This document shows positions 9,666 to 21,679 of a DNA stretch of 64,000 bases, piece by piece; within the stretch, counting starts at the first letter, position 1; every line of letters begins with the position of its first letter. A program made the translations under genes and the position numbers. This DNA comes from Nemophila menziesii (Eukaryota; Streptophyta; Magnoliopsida; Boraginales; Hydrophyllaceae), in contig JARWIR010000043.1 of the NCBI GenBank assembly GCA_029959085.1, positions 5,642,001-5,706,000 on the forward strand. Reading direction: 5' to 3'. The notes under the pieces are model-generated. The model was given only the letters and a program-made list of their open reading frames with translations, did no database searches and was not told the DNA's origin.

Positions 9666-12600
9666 TGATGTCTCCCGATTTGTGATAGAAAACTTCCTTT
9701 ATGAGACATCATTTTAGGGTCAAATTGGACTTAGGTAATAGATTAATATGATGCACTTTCTTCCCTCGTTTTGGAATTATTTGTACTTTTAGAGCTTTTG
9801 TGCGTTAATTTGCTTGTTTAGTGTGAAGTTCTTAGTTATACGGATACTAAAGGGCATCAAGATGAAGAGAATAAGTGAATATTCAAGTCCAAGAACAATA
9901 AAAAGCGTTGAAAGAGCGAAAAACCCCACTTTGGTGAAGGTGGAGGAGTTTGAGAAAGAGTAAAGTTGTCACTTGTTTTCATTTTCGAGACCAATAGGTT
10001 AGGATTCAAACTTGGTGGTTCAAATGAAAAGTGTGAGCCTTGAAGTAGCTGAAATTTGAGAAGTAGAATCAGTGGATTTGGACTTAAGATGAAAAAGTTA
10101 TGGCCAATTTACTGAAGTAGTGTTGTACGGTTACGAATTAATTAAAACGGATTTGAGCCTTTTTAATCACTTACTTAATCCCATATGGGCCAAGTCCGTT
10201 TTATACCTCTATATATGGCTTATATGACCTCATAGATCAGGAGACAACATTAGAAACAATATTTTAAGAGAGAGAAGCGCTGGGAGCAGAAGAGAAGAAG
10301 ATTGGTCTTCAACCAATCTTTAACGATTCAGCACCAAATCCATTCTGATTATTATGTATGTCTCGTTATTTATTTATGTCTTTAGTTTAGTTATGGGATA
10401 ATTCTCCCTTACTTGAGAATCGCTATTTAAGGAATGAACCCTAGTTTTTAATTTTAAGTTTATTAAATTGGTATTGCTTTATTTAAATTAAGTTGTACTA
10501 TTTTCCATTGACTATGTTCTTGCATTAATTACTATCTCTTCTATGATCAATTATATATAGGATTTAGTATCTAGGCTATTCGTAGTGGTGTGATCATCCA
10601 GAAGGGGGTCTAAATACAGAATTAGGACATAGACGTGTGGTGTGCGTTACTAAACCTGGCGGTCTTAACTAACCACATAGTCATTGGGGTTTATGCTAGC
10701 AATCAGTTGAAAGTATTGTAATGTCACTCTGACGAGGTCATTAGTACTGTATATTATCATTCTTTCTACCGTGACGGGATTCAGGAAAGTATTAGAATCC
10801 CGGCTAATGTAAAATACCGATTTTACCCAAGCAATAAACTGTGAATTAAAGTACTTTGGTGATTCCCTAGCGAGACTCAGGTATATTTCCCATTTAAGTA
10901 ATCTATTTTACTTCATTTTTAGTTTAATTTAGTCTATCTTTAGATTTACTTTCTTGCATCTAGCTCTTAATACTCAAAAACCAAATAAATATCTACTTTT
11001 TTATTTCAGCGATTAATTCTACTTTTTATTTAAACACTTAATCATAACCTCGTAATCCTTGTGGAGACAAATATCCTAATTTTACTTGTCTATTACTTGA
11101 AACGGCCTGTACACTTGCGGTTAGTTACTCCTCTTATTTTGTGTTGATTTATGATGTCTCCTCATTTGTGATAATGTAATATACTTCAGAGACATCATTT
11201 TAGGCTTATTTATTAGTTTATAGGTTGATTTTAGCTTAGTTTAGTGCACTTTCCTATTTTGAGTCTTGATTTGTAGAATTATTATTTTTAGAGTATATTG
11301 GGTTTAATTGTTTATTTAATGTGAAGCTTTAAAGATAATTATGGAGATTAATTAGAGTTCAAGTCAAAGATTACAACTTATGGAAAGAGATATGCATGGA
11401 AATTGGAGATAGAAGGAAACTGAGTTCAATTAGGAAAAGGAAAAGCTGCCTAAATCTGGGATTCTGCATACACGTCCAAAGATATGCGTTTTTACCTAAG
11501 AAATAGGCCGAATTTGGTAATTTCCTTCTAATGGGTCAAGATAATTCTGTTGCGATTCTTTTGGTATCTTATGGAGCTCAAACCGACCAATAACGAAGAA
11601 GATATGCTCAAAACGGTCCAGCAGTGTTTATCTTTATTTCCATACGAATTTGAGTTGGACTAGGAGTCCATTACTTTCCTTCTCCTTCAAGAAAACGAAT
11701 TAGGTCTTCCTATAACCTATAAATACAGCCTCTTAACACTCTTAAATCATCCTTGGCCAGACCCTAAGGCCAAGAGGAAGCTGCAACACAAGAGAAGAAG
11801 TCTGGAGGGAGCTGTGCAACAATCATGTCTCCTTCAACCTCTTTTTCTGAAATTATTTTCTCTTCTTTTCTTTGTATGAATTAATTCTATTAGCTTAGGT
11901 TTTGCATAATGTATAATCTATGAATTCTAATTCTTCTATCTAAGTTTCTTTGGGAATTATATGTTTTAATCTGATATTAGCTACTTACCTTTATATTTGA
12001 TTATGTGTTTTGATTTAATGATTGTTTTCCTTGCGAATGCATGCGTTTAGGATTACCTTAATAGTAGTTAGATGGTCACCTTACCAGGGTGTTTAACTAT
12101 TGAACCACCACATAACGTCTAGTGTCGATAGTAGTTCTGACAAAACATGCTTCTAACTAGATAGTCATTAGGGTTTGTTTTAATCACCATATCACCAATT
12201 GATTGTAGTGTGCTGGATAGGGCCTTAGTGGCGTTTGATAACCTATTTGAGTCCTCGTATTGGTTGTGCCGTAGCCCCCTTAGTCGCTCTCAAGGTCTAA
12301 GATTGGGGAATTTAGAATCCTGACTAAGTATACCAAGAGCTAATATTCTCCCTTATAAATTAGATCTAATAGATAGAATTAGAAGGATTAGTGCATACTA
12401 GTAAAACCTAAGCTATACTTTCATACTATCCTCTTTTCTTTTCTCTTATTTATTTTATTGTCTTTAGTTTATTAGTTTAGTTTTATTATAAAAACCAAAT
12501 AAATATTTGTCTTTCTCTTCTTTCTCTTTGCGTATTATCTTTCTATCTTTTATATCTGTACTTGATAAATTGCATAAGTTATCTCTAACTTTCGTCAGTC

Positions 12601-12755
12601 CCTGAGGAACTAATCTTCTTATCATTAAAACTTGCATACGTCCTGTAATACTTGCATTACCGTGTTAGCTTAGGGTGTTTATTTGCACTTATTTTATACA
12701 TCTTTTTATCACACCTTAGGCCACAGCAATTTATATCACACTCTAGGAGCGACCA
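9666..12755 (+). mobile_element. Element D 3' LTR, interrupted by solo LTR E
   Basis: The LTR starts TGATGTCTCC directly after the polypurine tract and ends TAGGAGCGACCA at 12755. Removing solo LTR E and one copy of its target duplication leaves about 1508 bp, the normal LTR length of this family. A TATATATG promoter motif lies near 10210. The first 46 bp can fold as a hairpin (TGATGTCTC paired with GAGACATCA). Four CCxGACGGG-type motifs occur at 10598, 10655, 10728 and 10769. Confidence 0.85.
11152..12728 (+). mobile_element. Solo LTR E (Ty3 family)
   Basis: A complete 1577-bp LTR, TGATGTCTCC...CACAGCA, inserted into the 3' LTR of element D. It is flanked by a 5-bp target duplication ATTTA (11147-11151 and 12729-12733). 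There is no internal region, so it arose by LTR-LTR recombination. A TATAAATA box lies at 11718-11725. Confidence 0.92.
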
Positions 12756-14260
12756 GAACTCCAAACCAAGCTTCACCAAACATATAAATACACCTAAACA
12801 ACCCATATTTCACACCCAAAAACATCCTTCCATCATTCCGAAGAAAAATTACCATCCCAAATCATTCCAACATTACAAGAATCAAGAATCAAACCAAAAA
12901 AAATATAGAATTCCTTTTTCTTATTTCTTCTATTCCTTCTTATCCCACCATATATCCTCCATACCCACATAGCAAAACATATTTCTTACACCATTTCACC
13001 TCAAAATCTTACCTCATTCATCCATTCAAGGTAAAATTCCAATTTGGGCAAAATTTTGAGTTGAGGGTGAAGAAAGATGACATCGAGAACCAAAACACTT
13101 GCTAGTGGGAGAGAGATGAAGAAGAATGCAAGCACGTATTTAGGTGAGAACAAGAGGAAACAACCAGAGTGTAAGTTAGAAAAGCAAAGAAGCAAAAGGG
13201 TAATTCGAGTCATTTGGCCAGCGAGAAATCGGTTGTTGTGGAGCCAAGTGTTCAAGAACAAGTGATCGAGATTCCGAAGAAGAAGACTCCACAACCTCGT
13301 CAATCCAAGGTGCCTCCACACAATAAAAGAGGTAATTCTAGGGCCCTAGAATCCATTTCTATTGATCTTATTCCTACTTTTATACCCACACATTAGCGGA
13401 AATTTCACGAATATGTAGAAAAGAGGAAGTATAAGAGACTTCTTGAGATTGGAGGAAGATTAGGTTGGAAGATTTTCATGGTTGAGCGCTCGAGTTTTAA
13501 TCTTGAACTAGAGAGTTATATCTTTGCCTCTTCAGCCGGGATAGCATTGGTAGAACTCCCATCCTGGGTAAGTTGATTCTTCACAGTTGAAGACATTAGA
13601 AACCATTTCAAGATGAAGAAATTGGCAGGACCTTGCATATCAATTAGCTGTGAAAAAGATCGAGAGTTTTGATTACAACCAACTACACAAAAAGGTATTT
13701 AGTGAATAGTTGGTATTACAAAATGATAATGAGAAGTTGAAGACATCTTGGTCTTACAAGTATCTTCAACCTAGTGCAAAAGTTTGGTACCATTTCCTTG
13801 CACCTTCAGTCCTTAGGAATGCTCGAGTCGCGTATGTAATTCATAAATCCTCCATCATGTTGAATTATATTATGAGAGTGGGATAAGTGGATAAAGCACA
13901 AGTAATCCTAGACGAGGTAATGTGATTCATCGTCAAACCTAAAAGTTTCTTTAACTTGAAATACCCATCAATGATCACTAGCCTATTGATGAAAGCATAT
14001 GTGAACATTGGGGAGAAAGAGAAATTAGTTATCAGGTCAAGTTCCATTTTAGATGATGAGTGGATCATGAATATCATAAATGGAGTACATTCAAAAGAAT
14101 CTCCTTAGCAGGAGAAGGTGAGTGAGCTACTTAAGAAAATGAAAACCGATCAAGCCCTCCTTGCCAATGATGTGGTGCTAATCAAGTCTAATCAAATTCA
14201 CATCATGATACTCCTGGACCAAGTAAGTCGTGAAACCATGAAGGATCCACCCCATCATAT
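12756..14260 (+). pseudogene. Element J: degenerate third ORF of the Ty3 family
   Basis: Homologous to ORF3 of elements A (22415-23640) and B (37382-38590). A basic N-terminus begins at ATG 13077 (MTSRTK...REMKKN). A KKTPQP segment follows, then FTVEDIRNHFKMKKL, a KAQVILDEVM segment and a C-terminal IKSNQIHIMILLDQ. Several stops and frameshifts interrupt it, and function of the intact protein is unknown. The leader before 13077 (FHTQ- and Pro/Lys-rich in translation) matches the noncoding stretch before ORF3 in A and B. Confidence 0.7.
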
Positions 14261-14274
14261 CTAATTGGTTACGA

Positions 14275-14696
14275 GTCGAAGCATCATAGATATCCATGAG
14301 GGAACAGTGACCCTCCGCACAAAAAACGTATATGAGACATTCTTTGTCTTGGATAACAAACCAAAGAAGGTGTCACCAACAGTTCTTATCAACTACATTG
14401 CAATCAAAGAAAAGGTCAAGGAGAAGGTCCACACTAAACAGTAGTGTTTAAAGCTCAAGGTGAGTTTGGGGTAGGCAATGAAGTTGCGTGGAAGGCCCTC
14501 AAACAATAGAATAGACCACGAGGTTTTAAGAGCGCGTGGATACGACCATTTGTCATTACTCGTATATTTTCGGCAAAAGAGATTGAGATACGACCCAAGA
14601 GAGGTCACAAGCTCTGAATGATTGATTCTCATAGCCTCACCCGCAGCTAGGAGGCTACATACTCAAAAAGTAGAGGAGGTAATGCATTGAACTTTA
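14275..14696 (+). pseudogene. Element J: protease end plus integrase C-terminal tail, out of order
   Basis: This piece matches A at about 21080-21490 and B at about 36035-36450: the last strand of the retropepsin (QSII..EGTVTL), a KEKVH segment, then a GEFGVGNEVAWKAL integrase-tail motif. In A and B it lies before ORF3, but here it follows ORF3. J is therefore rearranged. A stop (TAG) precedes the GEFGVGNE motif. Confidence 0.7.
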
Positions 14697-14956
14697 ATTT
14701 TATACTTGTATTTTGTGTTTTCCTTATTCCAGCCCTAAATCTGGCCAAGTTTAGGATTGTACTTAATAGTTGGATTCTCACACTGGCAGGTGATTCAATT
14801 ATAGAAAACAACACTTAACCGTCTAGTTTGATGTAGTGATCTTGACAGGCTTTCTTAACTAGATAGTCAATAGGGTTTAGATTCTAACCACCAATCTCTG
14901 CGCAGGGTCCCCTTACCCACGTCCCTTGGTAGTGTTGAGATTGACTTAGAAGCCAC

Positions 14957-16518
14957 TGGTCGCTCCTAGAGTGTGATAAAAATCACCACTAAATAGGAAG
15001 AGCAACTACCCGCAAGTGTACGGGTCTTTCCAAGTAATAGAATAAGAGATAAGGGATTTTGTCTCCACAAGGATTGAGAGGTATACCAAATGAGTTTGAA
15101 GGATAAGTAAAATTAACTGTAAATACGGAAATAAAAGATAAAATAGATATTTGTTTGGTTCACTTATAAGGCTACTAGACGTAATGAAATATATTACTAA
15201 GACATTAACTGAAAGTAAATAAATTAAGGACTAAAGATGTTGACATAAATATGAGAGGTGTACTTGAGTCTCGCAAGGGATCCATCTTAGTTCATACAAT
15301 TGATGTATCTGTTTAAGGATCAGTATTTGTGTACTAGTCGGGATTCTAATATCTCCTAACTCCCATCAGGGTAGACTTAGGAATTATCCTACGGTAGTAC
15401 AAACTCCGTCAGGAAGATTATAAGCTACTTTCGGATGTTGAAGTGTTTTATCCAATTGGTTGCGTGGTTAGTCAAGCCCGTCAGGATCATTGACGAATAC
15501 CACGCGTCTATCACCTAAGTCCGTAATTAAATCCTTGTCAAGGTGATCACCGCCACCAGTGAATAGCCTAATTACTCAACCCTATTTCTAATTGGTCAAA
15601 GTAAAAATAGTAAACAAGCATACGATAATAGTCAATACAAAATACCTAACTTAAATTAAATTATAATAATCTCAAATTCGGAATAACAATAAATTGCATA
15701 AATTAGGGTTTAACCCATGTTGCGATTCTCAAGCACTAAATGTTTAGCTCATATTTGAATTAAAAACAATAAATAAAATAAAAGAATACATGTTTCCTAA
15801 AAACATAAATAGGATAGAACCTAATTAAAGGAATTGAATGAGATGTTGTTGAAGAAAAGTGAATCCTCCATCTCTTGCTCTTTCTTCTGCCTTTTTGCTC
15901 TCTTCTGAAATTTGGAAAAAATGAAGCGTATTAAAAAATAAGGTTTGAAGAGACTTTTATACCAATAAAATACGGATTGGTCCCATGTCTAACTTAATTA
16001 ACTGATTGATGGCCCAAGTCTATTTTATAATTCCCACATCTACTGTACGCACTTTAGTAAAACAGGTGTAACTTTCACGTCGTAACTCCAAATCACCTGA
16101 TTATACTTCTCAAATCTCGTTGAATTAGAGACTCACCTTTTTCATTTGAACCACCAGGCCTGGATCAGCACCATTTGGACTCTAAATCAGTTGGAAGTGA
16201 CGACTTCTCAGTTTTTTATGCTACTCTTCTTCTCTCTAAGTGGTACATTTTACTCTTTTGAAACCTGCTTTTGATCTAAGACTTTAAACTCCACTTCTTA
16301 TCTTCATATATGTGCTTCATAACAACCATGTATCTAAGAACTTTATACTAAAATAGACGAATTAACGCATAAAAGCTCTAAAAATACAATTATCATAATT
16401 CTGAGGGGAGAAAGTGCAATATGACCAAATAAGCTCAAAAGTCTATCTTAGAAGACAAAATTTCTACCTAAAATGATGTCTCCTAAGGCATATATTTATC
16501 GCAAAAAGGGAGACATCA
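14957..16518 (-). mobile_element. Solo LTR F (Ty3 family, minus strand)
   Basis: A complete 1562-bp LTR read on the minus strand from TGATGTCTCC (16518) to GAGCGACCA (14957). It is flanked by target duplication GCCAC (14952-14956 and 16519-16523) and inserted within the 5' LTR of element A. The 5'-end hairpin is perfect over 10 bp. Motifs of the CCCGTCAGGG type lie at about 15362, 15405, 15477 and 15534, at the same spacing as in D and K. Confidence 0.93.
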
Positions 16519-16599
16519 GCCACCCTGGCGGGAGTTAGTAAGATTATAGAATCCCGACTAATTATATATGCTGAATATACCCATATAATTAGAATAGTG

Positions 16600-18160
16600 T
16601 GATGTCTCCCCATTTTTGATGATTTAATCTTAGTTGGAGACATAATTTTTAGTGTTTTAGGAAGTCTAGTAGTCGATTTTATCATGTATTGTTGCGCTTT
16701 CCTATTTCTTGTCTTGATTTAATGATTTATTATTTTTAGAGCATATTGGGTTTAATTTATTTATTTAGTGTGAAGCTTTAAAGATATATAGTAATTAATT
16801 AGATACCAAATCAAGTCTAAATAGATAAAGGAAAGAATATATGCATGGAAATTGGAGATAAGGAAAGAAAAGATAAGATATGGAAAGATAAAGTTGCCAA
16901 ATAAATCTGAATTCCAACACATACGACCATAGAAGTGATCATAAATCTAGATTGGCTAGGAATTTGGAAGAATGGTTCGAAGCAAAGTTATAGAGCTTTC
17001 CGAGACGATCAGTTTCGACATATGTAACGCGTCAATCGGAGTTGAAACAAAGAGGTTATGGCCAAAACAAAACAGCGGCAGATTATTACCTTTTCTATAT
17101 TTTAGGGTTACGAATTTATGTTGGGCTCGGAGTCCAAGTTACTTGTCTTCCACCCCAAGAAAACGAATTAGGTCTTCCTAAACACCTATAAATACACCCT
17201 TAAACCATTGTAAACATGTCCTTGCTCAGTGCCAAGTATAGGCTGTCCTTGCTTGTATTTTCTCAGTTTTAAATAATAGCTTAGTCCTTAATTTGATATT
17301 CATCCTTAGTATCAAGCTATTCATCCAAGAAACAAGCTGACATGTAGAGTAAGACAAGAAGCAAGAAGATTGGAGAGTGACAAACTCCTCTTCTACATCT
17401 CTCATTCTCTATATTTAGGGTAATTAGTTATAGATTTGTGGCTTCATCATATTTCTAAGATTTTATTTTGTAAGTTTTACTTTTGATTGTTGGGTTATTA
17501 TTTTGTCTTAAATTTCATAATACTATTTGTTACTTTAATTGATTTGAGCTTGGCGTATATTGTTATTGTGTGCTTTGACTTATTAGTTTCAGCCCTAGAT
17601 TTGGCCAATCTTAGGACTATCCATAGTAATTCAATTATTGACAACACCACATAATCGTCTAGTAGTGATCCTACCTAGATAGCCATAAAGGTTTGATTTA
17701 ATCATCAATCATTACTCAGGAATCCCTGTTAGTAGAGAGGTTGTTCATAAGTCCACCCTGACAGGGGCTAGGTAGAATTTAGGATCTCGGTTAATATATA
17801 ATGCTCAATTTATCTTCAGGTTAGAATAACAACTTAGTAATAGACTCATATTAGTGACCCTAATTTATCTGACTTACATTCATATTTATTTATCTGCATT
17901 CTTATTTATTATTTCTCATTAGATAATTATTCCTCTTATTATATTTTATTCTAAACATCTAAATTCATCTACGCTTATTTAGTACAAGGATCTAACGGAT
18001 TAAATCCCTGCGAACAAACTTGACTTATCATTAAAACTTACAAACGATCTGTAATACTTGCAGTGAGTTTCTCGTGGTAGACAAGGTTGTGTGTCCTTTA
18101 TTATTATCTTGTTTATCTGTTTATTTTTTACACATTCCCCCCCCCCCCCCCCCCCAACCA
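16600..18160 (+). mobile_element. Solo LTR H (Ty3 family)
   Basis: A 1561-bp LTR from TGATGTCTCC to AACCA, flanked by TAGTG (16595-16599 and 18161-18165), inserted in the 5' LTR of element A. A TATAAATA box lies at 17187-17194. The usual ACCCTAGG-type end is replaced by a run of 19 C's (18137-18155). Confidence 0.92.
18137..18155. repeat. C19 homopolymer
   Basis: Nineteen consecutive C's five bases before the end of solo LTR H. In sister LTRs this position holds an ACCCTAGGTGAC-like sequence. Its length may also reflect sequencing or assembly error. Confidence 0.95.
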
Positions 18161-18523
18161 TAGTGATTTAGAAAGATAGGTGCATACAAGGAAACCTTAG
18201 TTATACTCTAATCTCCATTATTAGTAGTTTATTTATTTGTATTAGTAGTTTAATTTTGTATTTGCATTCTTATTCAGAAAACCAACCAGATAATTATCTT
18301 TTAATTGTCTTTTTAGTTTTAACAATTCATCTCTACTACGGTTCCTCATCTAAACACGCGTCTGAGCTAACTGATAAATCCCTGAGAACGGGTCTTATTT
18401 ATCAACTATAACTTGCAAACAGTCTGTGCACTTGTAGTGAGTTTCTCGTAGTGGTCGAGGTGTATGTTATATGTATCTTTATTTACTCGTTATTTTATCA
18501 CACCTTTGCCACCACCAAGTTTT

Positions 18524-18541
18524 TGGCGCCGCTGCCGGGTA
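18524..18541 (+). promoter_or_regulatory. Primer-binding site of element A (tRNA-Asp type)
   Basis: TGGCGCCGCTGCCGGGTA lies 6 bp after the LTR end. It matches the complement of the plant tRNA-Asp 3' end except for two bases. This primer is known for Athila-type Ty3 elements. Confidence 0.85.
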
Positions 18542-18718
18542 TTTTTCAAGTTAGTTATTGTGTTTAGTTTTAATGTAGTAGTTTAGTTATTTCAGTTTTA
18601 CGCTTGTTTTTGTTTTTGTCTCTTTCAGATTCTTTAGGTATTGGTGTATGCTATCGAATCCCAAGATATTATTCTGAGCTCATAAGAAGTGAAAAAGGGA
18701 AGAAAGAGGAAAGAAGCG

Positions 18719-20560
18719 ATGACTTAAATCGTAGATCCATTAGAAGTAGACAATAATGTACCACATGGGGAGAACAATAATCAAAATCCAATCTCCCGGG
18801 TAGTACCACCACGAAGAGTACCACAAGGAGGAAATCCATATATTATTCAACGCTGTGAACAAGGTCTTTCGGGTCAGGGAGAACCTTGTCGAGTACAACC
18901 AACAGGGATTCGCCCCACCATGATCCAAGCTACGAGATTCAAGCATGATCAGGGTATTCCTAGTCAATTTATAAGCTTTGGACACTACAGTGTTGCAGGG
19001 CACCAAAATTCGATGAGGTCCATTCAGAAGTTTATGTAGATTTGTAATGCATGCATTACTCAGGGCATTACACACAAGCAGATGTATTACTTCATGTTTC
19101 TGTTTTTCTTAATCAGAGGTACTAGTGAATGGTTGAATAGTCCACCATTAGATTTGATTACGCCATGGGACGAGTTGCAAGTGAAGTTATTTGATCGCTA
19201 TTATTCGCAAAGCATGAGAATGAAGGATCAAATGGCACTTGCAAGTTTTTTTCAATAGAATGACGAGAGTGTAGGAGAGTCATTGACAAGATTTCAACAA
19301 AAATTATCCAGATGTCCACTGCAAGGTTATACCCAACACTCCAATTAGCGATGTTATATCAAGGAATCAATGCTGAGGAAAGATTAAGGGTAGATAACCT
19401 TGGAGGAGGTTTTGTGTATATGGATCCTACCGAAGATGCAGTTGGTATGGCAAGGATAGTTGAGACATAAAGGATTTGGCCCGAGTCGCGAGCTCTCATT
19501 ACAAATACCAAAGACACACTAAGTTTAAATAGTGGAACTGTTGTAGGAGCTAAAATCTCCGCGATGGATAATCAAATGAAGTAGATGGCACTTACGATGG
19601 AGAAAGGTTTCCAAGGGAAAAAAAGTTGAGATGAAAGTAATACAAGAAGCACAAGGTTGTCCATGTTGTGGTTTCAATGATCATGTATGGGAAGAGTGTG
19701 AATGCAACCCGAAATCATTGTAATTTATATCAATCCGAGGGAACTACCAATCTAGTAATCGTAATCATCTGGGTATGCAATGGTCTAATCTGAATAGGAT
19801 CGTCAATAATGGTAACTCTTACCAACCACGATCTCAAAATAACAATTTCTAGCAGAGATATCAAGGTCCTTAACAAGGGGGCCAAGGTTATAGCAAGCCA
19901 GCACCACTACCGCAAGCAACCTATCATGCTTATGTCGATAGTTTAGCTCAGAAAGCATTACCGCAACATCCACAAGAAGGATCTAGATTCTAAATCTAGA
20001 AAACAATGCAATATTTTTGGTCTATAACTCAAGACAACATGCGGATCTAAAATGAAAGATTCGGCTAGCAATCTACTGCATTGAAGATATTGGGGACGCA
20101 AGTCACCTAAGTAACTTGTGATTTTGAAAAATTTCAAAAAGATATTCCACAAATGGTCCAAAGTATACAGAATGATGTGAAGGACATATAATATATCAGT
20201 GGAAGTGTTAGGTTTGAATCATGTAAGGTTATTTGCCTTCAAATTGAAGAAGTTGTGGAATCACCACCTGCTGCAGAAACTATCGTGGAGGTTCCAAAAA
20301 TTATTGAAGAACCAAGTAAGACAAACTCGGTTGAATGTTGAACTTCTACTCAAATAAATCCAAAATGAGATCAAGGCAGTTCTTGAGTTAGAAGCTAACA
20401 AAGTCGAGAAAAGGGTAGAATTCTCGGCTGAGAAAAAGGAAGATATAGTTGCATCTGAAGTGCAAAAAGAAGGAGAGAGAAAGATGGACTCTCCACCTAG
20501 TATTCCAGTGATGTCACCACACACTCCTATTCATATTACATATCAAAATGGTGGCATCGA
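18719..20560 (+). pseudogene. Element A gag (degenerate)
   Basis: Structural capsid gene of the Ty3 family. An ATG at 18719 in the context of the intact start of element B is followed by a stop at the third codon. Further on, a Retrotrans_gag segment reads as YFMFLFFLIRGTSEWLN and PWDELQVKLFDRYY (around 19085-19205), comparable to the F-LxGxAxxWL and TWDELxxxFLxRF pattern of plant Ty3 gag. A zinc knuckle CPCCGFNDHVWEEC (19658-19699) has the correct CX2CX4HX4C spacing. The linker to the protease is Glu/Lys-rich. Multiple stops and shifts make it nonfunctional. Confidence 0.85.
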
Positions 20561-20579
20561 GCTCAAATAATTTATAGGG

Positions 20580-21300
20580 GCGTATAGCGAGGAGAAAATC
20601 AATGCCCAAGTGCTTGAGATTGTTGAGAAAGGGCTTTACACCGAAACAAGTTTTCGAGCAAGCTATACCGGAAAAGAGTACGATTGGGAGTGTAAAATAT
20701 GAGATTGAGACTTTGTCTAATGTTGGGAGAGTCCCGAAGAATGTTGAAAAGAAGCTACCATCTAAGCTTCAAGATCCTGGAGGTTCAACCTCCCTATCCG
20801 AGTCGATGGTAAGCTCAATGTCAAATAAATGTGTGATGTGGGTTCAAGTGTGAACCTTATGCCCAAATACGTGTTCGAGAAGCTTGTCATCAATAAAGTA
20901 GAAAAAAATTCATAAATCGACAATTTGCGGATATCTCGACATCAAATAAATGGGGAATCATGGAAGACGTTCTTATCAAAGTTGATAAGTTGACTATCCC
21001 TACTGACTCTGCTATTCTTGATTATGAGGTAGATAAGAAAGATTCTATCATACTCGAAAGTCCATTCTTGGCCACGAGTCAAAGCATCATAGATTTTTAT
21101 GAGGGAATGGTGACACAACGCACAAACAAAGTTATTGAGACATTCCTTGTCTTGGATAAAAAGCTAAAGAAAGTGTCACCAACAGTTCTAGTAATTCATA
21201 TTGAGACCAAAGAGGTCAAGGAGAAGGTCCACATTAATCCCGTGGATAATAGAGTTCAAGGCGAGTTTGGGGTTGGCAATGAAGTCGCGTGAAAGGCCCT
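20580..21300 (+). pseudogene. Element A retropepsin joined to integrase C-terminal tail
   Basis: Retroviral-type aspartic protease remnant: a CDVGSSVNLMPK-type active-site region (about 20828-20866), then MEDVLIKV, IPTDSAILDYEV and a SPFLATSQSIIDF strand. The frame 20960-21292 continues directly into KEKVH and GEFGVGNEVA. Reverse transcriptase, RNase H and the integrase catalytic core that normally lie between protease and this tail are absent. The same join occurs in B and J. Confidence 0.8.
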
Positions 21301-21540
21301 CAAACTATAAATAAGGCCATGGGGTTTTAAAAATGCGTGGATGGGACCGCTTATCGTTACTCGCGTAGTTTTGGAAAAATAAATTGAAATATGACACAAG
21401 AGAGGTCGTAAGCTCTGAATGGTTGATGTTTATAGCCTCACCCACAGCTGTGGAGGCTACATAATAAAAAATTAGAGGAGGTAACGTGTAAAAATTTAAA
21501 CGACGTTAAGTAAAAGTGCTTTCTGGGAGACAACCCGCAA
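21300..21540 (+). pseudogene. Element A integrase tail end and conserved post-pol motif
   Basis: The degenerate continuation WMGPLIVTRVV...VDVYSLTHSCGGYI corresponds to the GPF motif and C-terminal end of Ty3 integrases, with several stops. It is followed by a GACGTTAAGTAAAAGTGCTT and GGGAGACAACCC block (about 21500-21535). Element B has this block at 36466-36507. It resembles the AAGCGCTT...GGGAGGCAACCC sequence I know from Athila-type elements after pol. Confidence 0.7.
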
Positions 21541-21679
21541 TTTTATTAATTTTTTATGTTTTTGTTTACATTAGTTGTTTTTAATATATATTGCAGTAAT
21601 GAGGACGGTAGAAGTTGTTTTTGATGTGTAGGTTATGTCAAAGATGAGTTTGGGGTAAAAATATGAACAAAATTGCGTG

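Larger units (their letters stand above)
14697..18517 (+). mobile_element. Element A 5' LTR (5'-truncated), split by solo LTRs F and H
   Basis: Three pieces (14697-14956, 16519-16599 and 18161-18517) join to match the 3' LTR of element A at about 27050-27625 in order, starting from CCAGCCCTAA. The first half of the LTR is missing. It ends ACCACCA at 18517, directly followed by the primer-binding site. Two solo LTRs with their own target duplications interrupt it. Confidence 0.8.
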
